Made by a program: the position numbers and the translations under genes. DNA of 64,000 nucleotides from Paenibacillus allorhizosphaerae (lineage in GTDB: Bacteria > Bacillota > Bacilli > Paenibacillales > NBRC-103111), in assembly GCF_910594985.1 (NCBI RefSeq), contig NZ_CAJVCE010000022.1:1-64000 (forward strand), given 5' to 3'. The notes beneath the pieces were generated by a model. The model had not been told where the DNA came from and ran no database searches. It worked only from the letters and a program-made list of their open reading frames with translations. This document shows positions 62,274 to 64,000 of this stretch, in pieces. How positions within the stretch are numbered: the first letter of the stretch is position 1; the number at the start of each line of letters is the position of its first letter.

Positions 62274-63686
62274 ATGCTGACAGCGGGAGTGGCGCGGGCG
62301 GCGATCAATCCGCCCTTAACCTTGGCCCATGCTGGTTGGGGAGCACAGAGCCATGTTTATGCCCAAGCGATCGAGACTGATTTCCGGGTGACGGCTCTCG
62401 TCCTGTCCAAGGGCGGTCTTACTTCGGTTCTGGTAGAGCTTGACTTGTGCCGGCTGCTTCCGGAGCAGGTCGAAGACATTCGCCTTCATGTGGCCGCGGC
62501 AGTCGGGACTGAGACGCAAAACGTAAGCGTTGCGGTGACTCATACGCACGCAGGGCCTTTAACGACGCGCGATTATGATCGGAGCGGGGCCATCGTTCGA
62601 AACATGTATATGGGGTATGTTCGGGAACAAGCCGTAAGTGCCGCCCTGAGCGCGAAAAAGGCAAAGGAGCCCGTAACCGTCGGTGCAGGGTACGGCACCT
62701 GCAGCATCGGGAAAAATCGCAGGCAGCTGCTCGGAGACGGGAGAATGGTGACGGGCTATAACGAAGGCGGCGATACCGATCCTACGGTCAGCGTGGTGCG
62801 GTTCGACCGCGAAAGCGGAGAAACGATAGCTAGCATCGTTCAGTATGCCTGTCATCCCACCACGTTAGGGTATACGAACCGGCTGCTAAGTCCCGACTAT
62901 CCGGGCGTAACCAAGCGGGTCGTGGAGCAGCTCGTCGGTGGAACCTGCCTGTTCCTGCAAGGAGCGGCGGGCGATATCGGTCCCGGTCCCGAGGGCTTTA
63001 AGGACGACGTTGCGGCCATGAAGCGAATCGGGACGGTGCTGGGCTGCGAAGCAGCTAAGATTTTACTGCAGACGAAGGCGGACGCAACGGCCTTCCGGTT
63101 CGAGGGCGTGATCGAGTCGGGCGCCAGCCTCGGCATGTGGGAACGTGAGGCGAACAATGCCGCCGCCCCTGTCTTTCAAGTCCGTTCCGCCATTGTCGGG
63201 CTGCCGCTTAAGGAGCAAATGCCGGTAGAGGAAGCGGAACGCCTGCATAACGAATACAAGCAGGAGCTTGAACGATTGCAAGCGGGCTTTGCGGCGGACG
63301 ATGCCATACAAGCTGCGGGCTTTAAAGCGAAACGGGCCAGCCTGGCGCTCGAGAGGTCCCGGCAGTTTTACGGGCGAAGCGAAGCGGATATCGAGGTGCA
63401 TGTCCAACGCATCGGCGAGGCCGTCGTCGTCGGCGTGCCGCTTGAGCCCTTCTCGGCGATCGGCAAGAAAATCAGGGAAGCGTCGCCTTTCCGCTACACC
63501 TTATTCGGCGGCTACACGAACGGCTGGTTCGGCTACCTGCCGACGGGTGGCGATTACCCGGACGGAGGCTACGAAGTGGAAACGACCCCGTTCTCGCCGT
63601 CCGCGGCCGAGCGGTTGATTGAGCGCGTGATTGCGATTATACAGGAGATGAAAGCAGGGGATTTGCGTGATGAAGCTGCGAAGTGA
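62274..63686 (+). CDS. Neutral/alkaline ceramidase-like protein (PF04734 superfamily)
   Basis: The product is 470 residues from ATG 62274 (MLTAGVARAAINPPLTLAHA), with AAGGAGC 7 bases upstream. Motifs are SVAVTHTHAGP (the zinc-ligand HTH of ceramidases), YACHPTTLG with a further His, and LQGAAGDIGPGP, in the order of the neutral ceramidase N-terminal domain. The second ceramidase domain is absent, and there is no signal peptide. Similar short proteins are common in sugar-utilisation loci of Firmicutes, where the substrate is unlikely to be ceramide; a metal-dependent amidase or esterase for an amino sugar or sugar acid is a possible role. It overlaps the next gene by 17 bases. Confidence 0.75.
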   Translation: MLTAGVARAAINPPLTLAHAGWGAQSHVYAQAIETDFRVTALVLSKGGLTSVLVELDLCRLLPEQVEDIRLHVAAAVGTETQNVSVAVTHTHAGPLTTRDYDRSGAIVRNMYMGYVREQAVSAALSAKKAKEPVTVGAGYGTCSIGKNRRQLLGDGRMVTGYNEGGDTDPTVSVVRFDRESGETIASIVQYACHPTTLGYTNRLLSPDYPGVTKRVVEQLVGGTCLFLQGAAGDIGPGPEGFKDDVAAMKRIGTVLGCEAAKILLQTKADATAFRFEGVIESGASLGMWEREANNAAAPVFQVRSAIVGLPLKEQMPVEEAERLHNEYKQELERLQAGFAADDAIQAAGFKAKRASLALERSRQFYGRSEADIEVHVQRIGEAVVVGVPLEPFSAIGKKIREASPFRYTLFGGYTNGWFGYLPTGGDYPDGGYEVETTPFSPSAAERLIERVIAIIQEMKAGDLRDEAAK

Positions 63687-64000
63687 ACAATGGTTTAACG
63701 GCTCCAGAGAACTCAGCTTTCAGCACCGTTCTGCCATGAGAGCCGCCGGGCATAGGCCGGAGTCTTACTTGGGCAAGCCGATCATCGGCATTTTCAATTC
63801 CTGGAACGATCTGAACAGCTGCAATTTGTCCCACAAGGACAATGTGGAGTTTGTGAAGCGGGGGGTGATCGCGGCCGGCGGCTATCCGGTGGAGCTGCAT
63901 ACGATCACGACTCCGGCCGATTTTATGAAGCCTTCGGATCTTCCTTACCGTAATCTGATGTCTATGGATGTAGAAGAGACGATCCGGTCGCTTCCGATCG
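63670..64000 (+). CDS. IlvD/Edd family dehydratase, N-terminal part
   Basis: The gene starts at ATG 63670, overlapping the ceramidase-like stop by 17 bases, and runs off the window. The visible 110 residues include HRSAMRAAGHRPESYLGKPI, GIFNSWNDLNSCNLSHKDNV, KRGVIAAGGYPVELHTITTP and MSMDVEETIRSLPI. This is the IlvD/Edd family; the N-S-C-N Cys corresponds to the first iron-sulfur cluster ligand (N-x-C). In this setting (IclR, SDR, binding protein) a sugar acid dehydratase such as an arabonate or xylonate dehydratase is more likely than a biosynthetic dihydroxyacid dehydratase, but the catalytic part is outside the window. Confidence 0.85.
   Translation, partial: MKLRSEQWFNGSRELSFQHRSAMRAAGHRPESYLGKPIIGIFNSWNDLNSCNLSHKDNVEFVKRGVIAAGGYPVELHTITTPADFMKPSDLPYRNLMSMDVEETIRSLPI

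Overview
The window looks like chromosome from a spore-forming, Gram-positive soil bacterium of the Paenibacillus type. It carries a complete gerA-type spore germination operon, a YesM/YesN-style histidine kinase and AraC response regulator, many carbohydrate ABC transporter solute-binding lipoproteins, AGGAGG-like ribosome binding sites and frequent TTG/GTG starts. The organism call is inference from gene content. No rRNA, tRNA or CRISPR array was seen.

Layout. 0-5 kb: an MBL-fold protein, a TetR regulator facing a secreted protein across a 20-bp palindrome, a cut-off lipoprotein, then a degraded transposon zone (3.5-5.1 kb) made of terminal binding-site arrays around one unrecognised gene. 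5.1-10 kb: remnants of a solute-binding protein and an AraC regulator, then the germination operon gerA-gerC-small membrane protein-gerB on the minus strand. 10-16 kb: a gene-poor zone with decayed fragments, a membrane protein with an HEVLGH motif, an Rrf2 regulator divergent from an azoreductase, and an HD-domain protein. 16-24.5 kb: histidine kinase, response regulator, two sugar permeases, a solute-binding protein, then an alginate-lyase-superfamily enzyme.

24.7-55 kb is the heart of the window. It holds six sulfatases (five intact, one lacking its N-terminus), two GH76 proteins (alpha-1,6-mannanase family), one GH125 protein (exo-alpha-1,6-mannosidase family), four intact and closely similar orphan solute-binding proteins, a ThuA-like gene, two oxidoreductases and three AraC/XylR regulators. 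Together these suggest uptake and desulfation of a sulfated alpha-mannan or similar sulfated mannose-containing glycan. The remnant at 5.1 kb and the intact gene at 59.6 kb belong to the same solute-binding subfamily, so it has five intact members and one fragment here, none with an adjacent permease. 55-64 kb: a dead potassium channel, then a second catabolic locus of short-chain dehydrogenase, IclR regulator, aminotransferase, solute-binding protein, Gfo/Idh/MocA oxidoreductase, ceramidase-like protein and the start of an IlvD/Edd dehydratase.

The most unusual signal is a set of short terminal arrays at 3.5-5.1, 15.8, 27.1-27.3 and 39.9-40.2 kb. They have diverged in sequence but share one architecture: a TGTCSG tip, a box, a small hairpin, an inverted box and two direct boxes, with boxes of the form GACAnnAACATnnnnnCATnnnCG. 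They resemble TnsB/TniA-type transposon ends. They border truncated genes and what look like cargo remnants (HNH, metallophosphoesterase, YwqK-like antitoxin).
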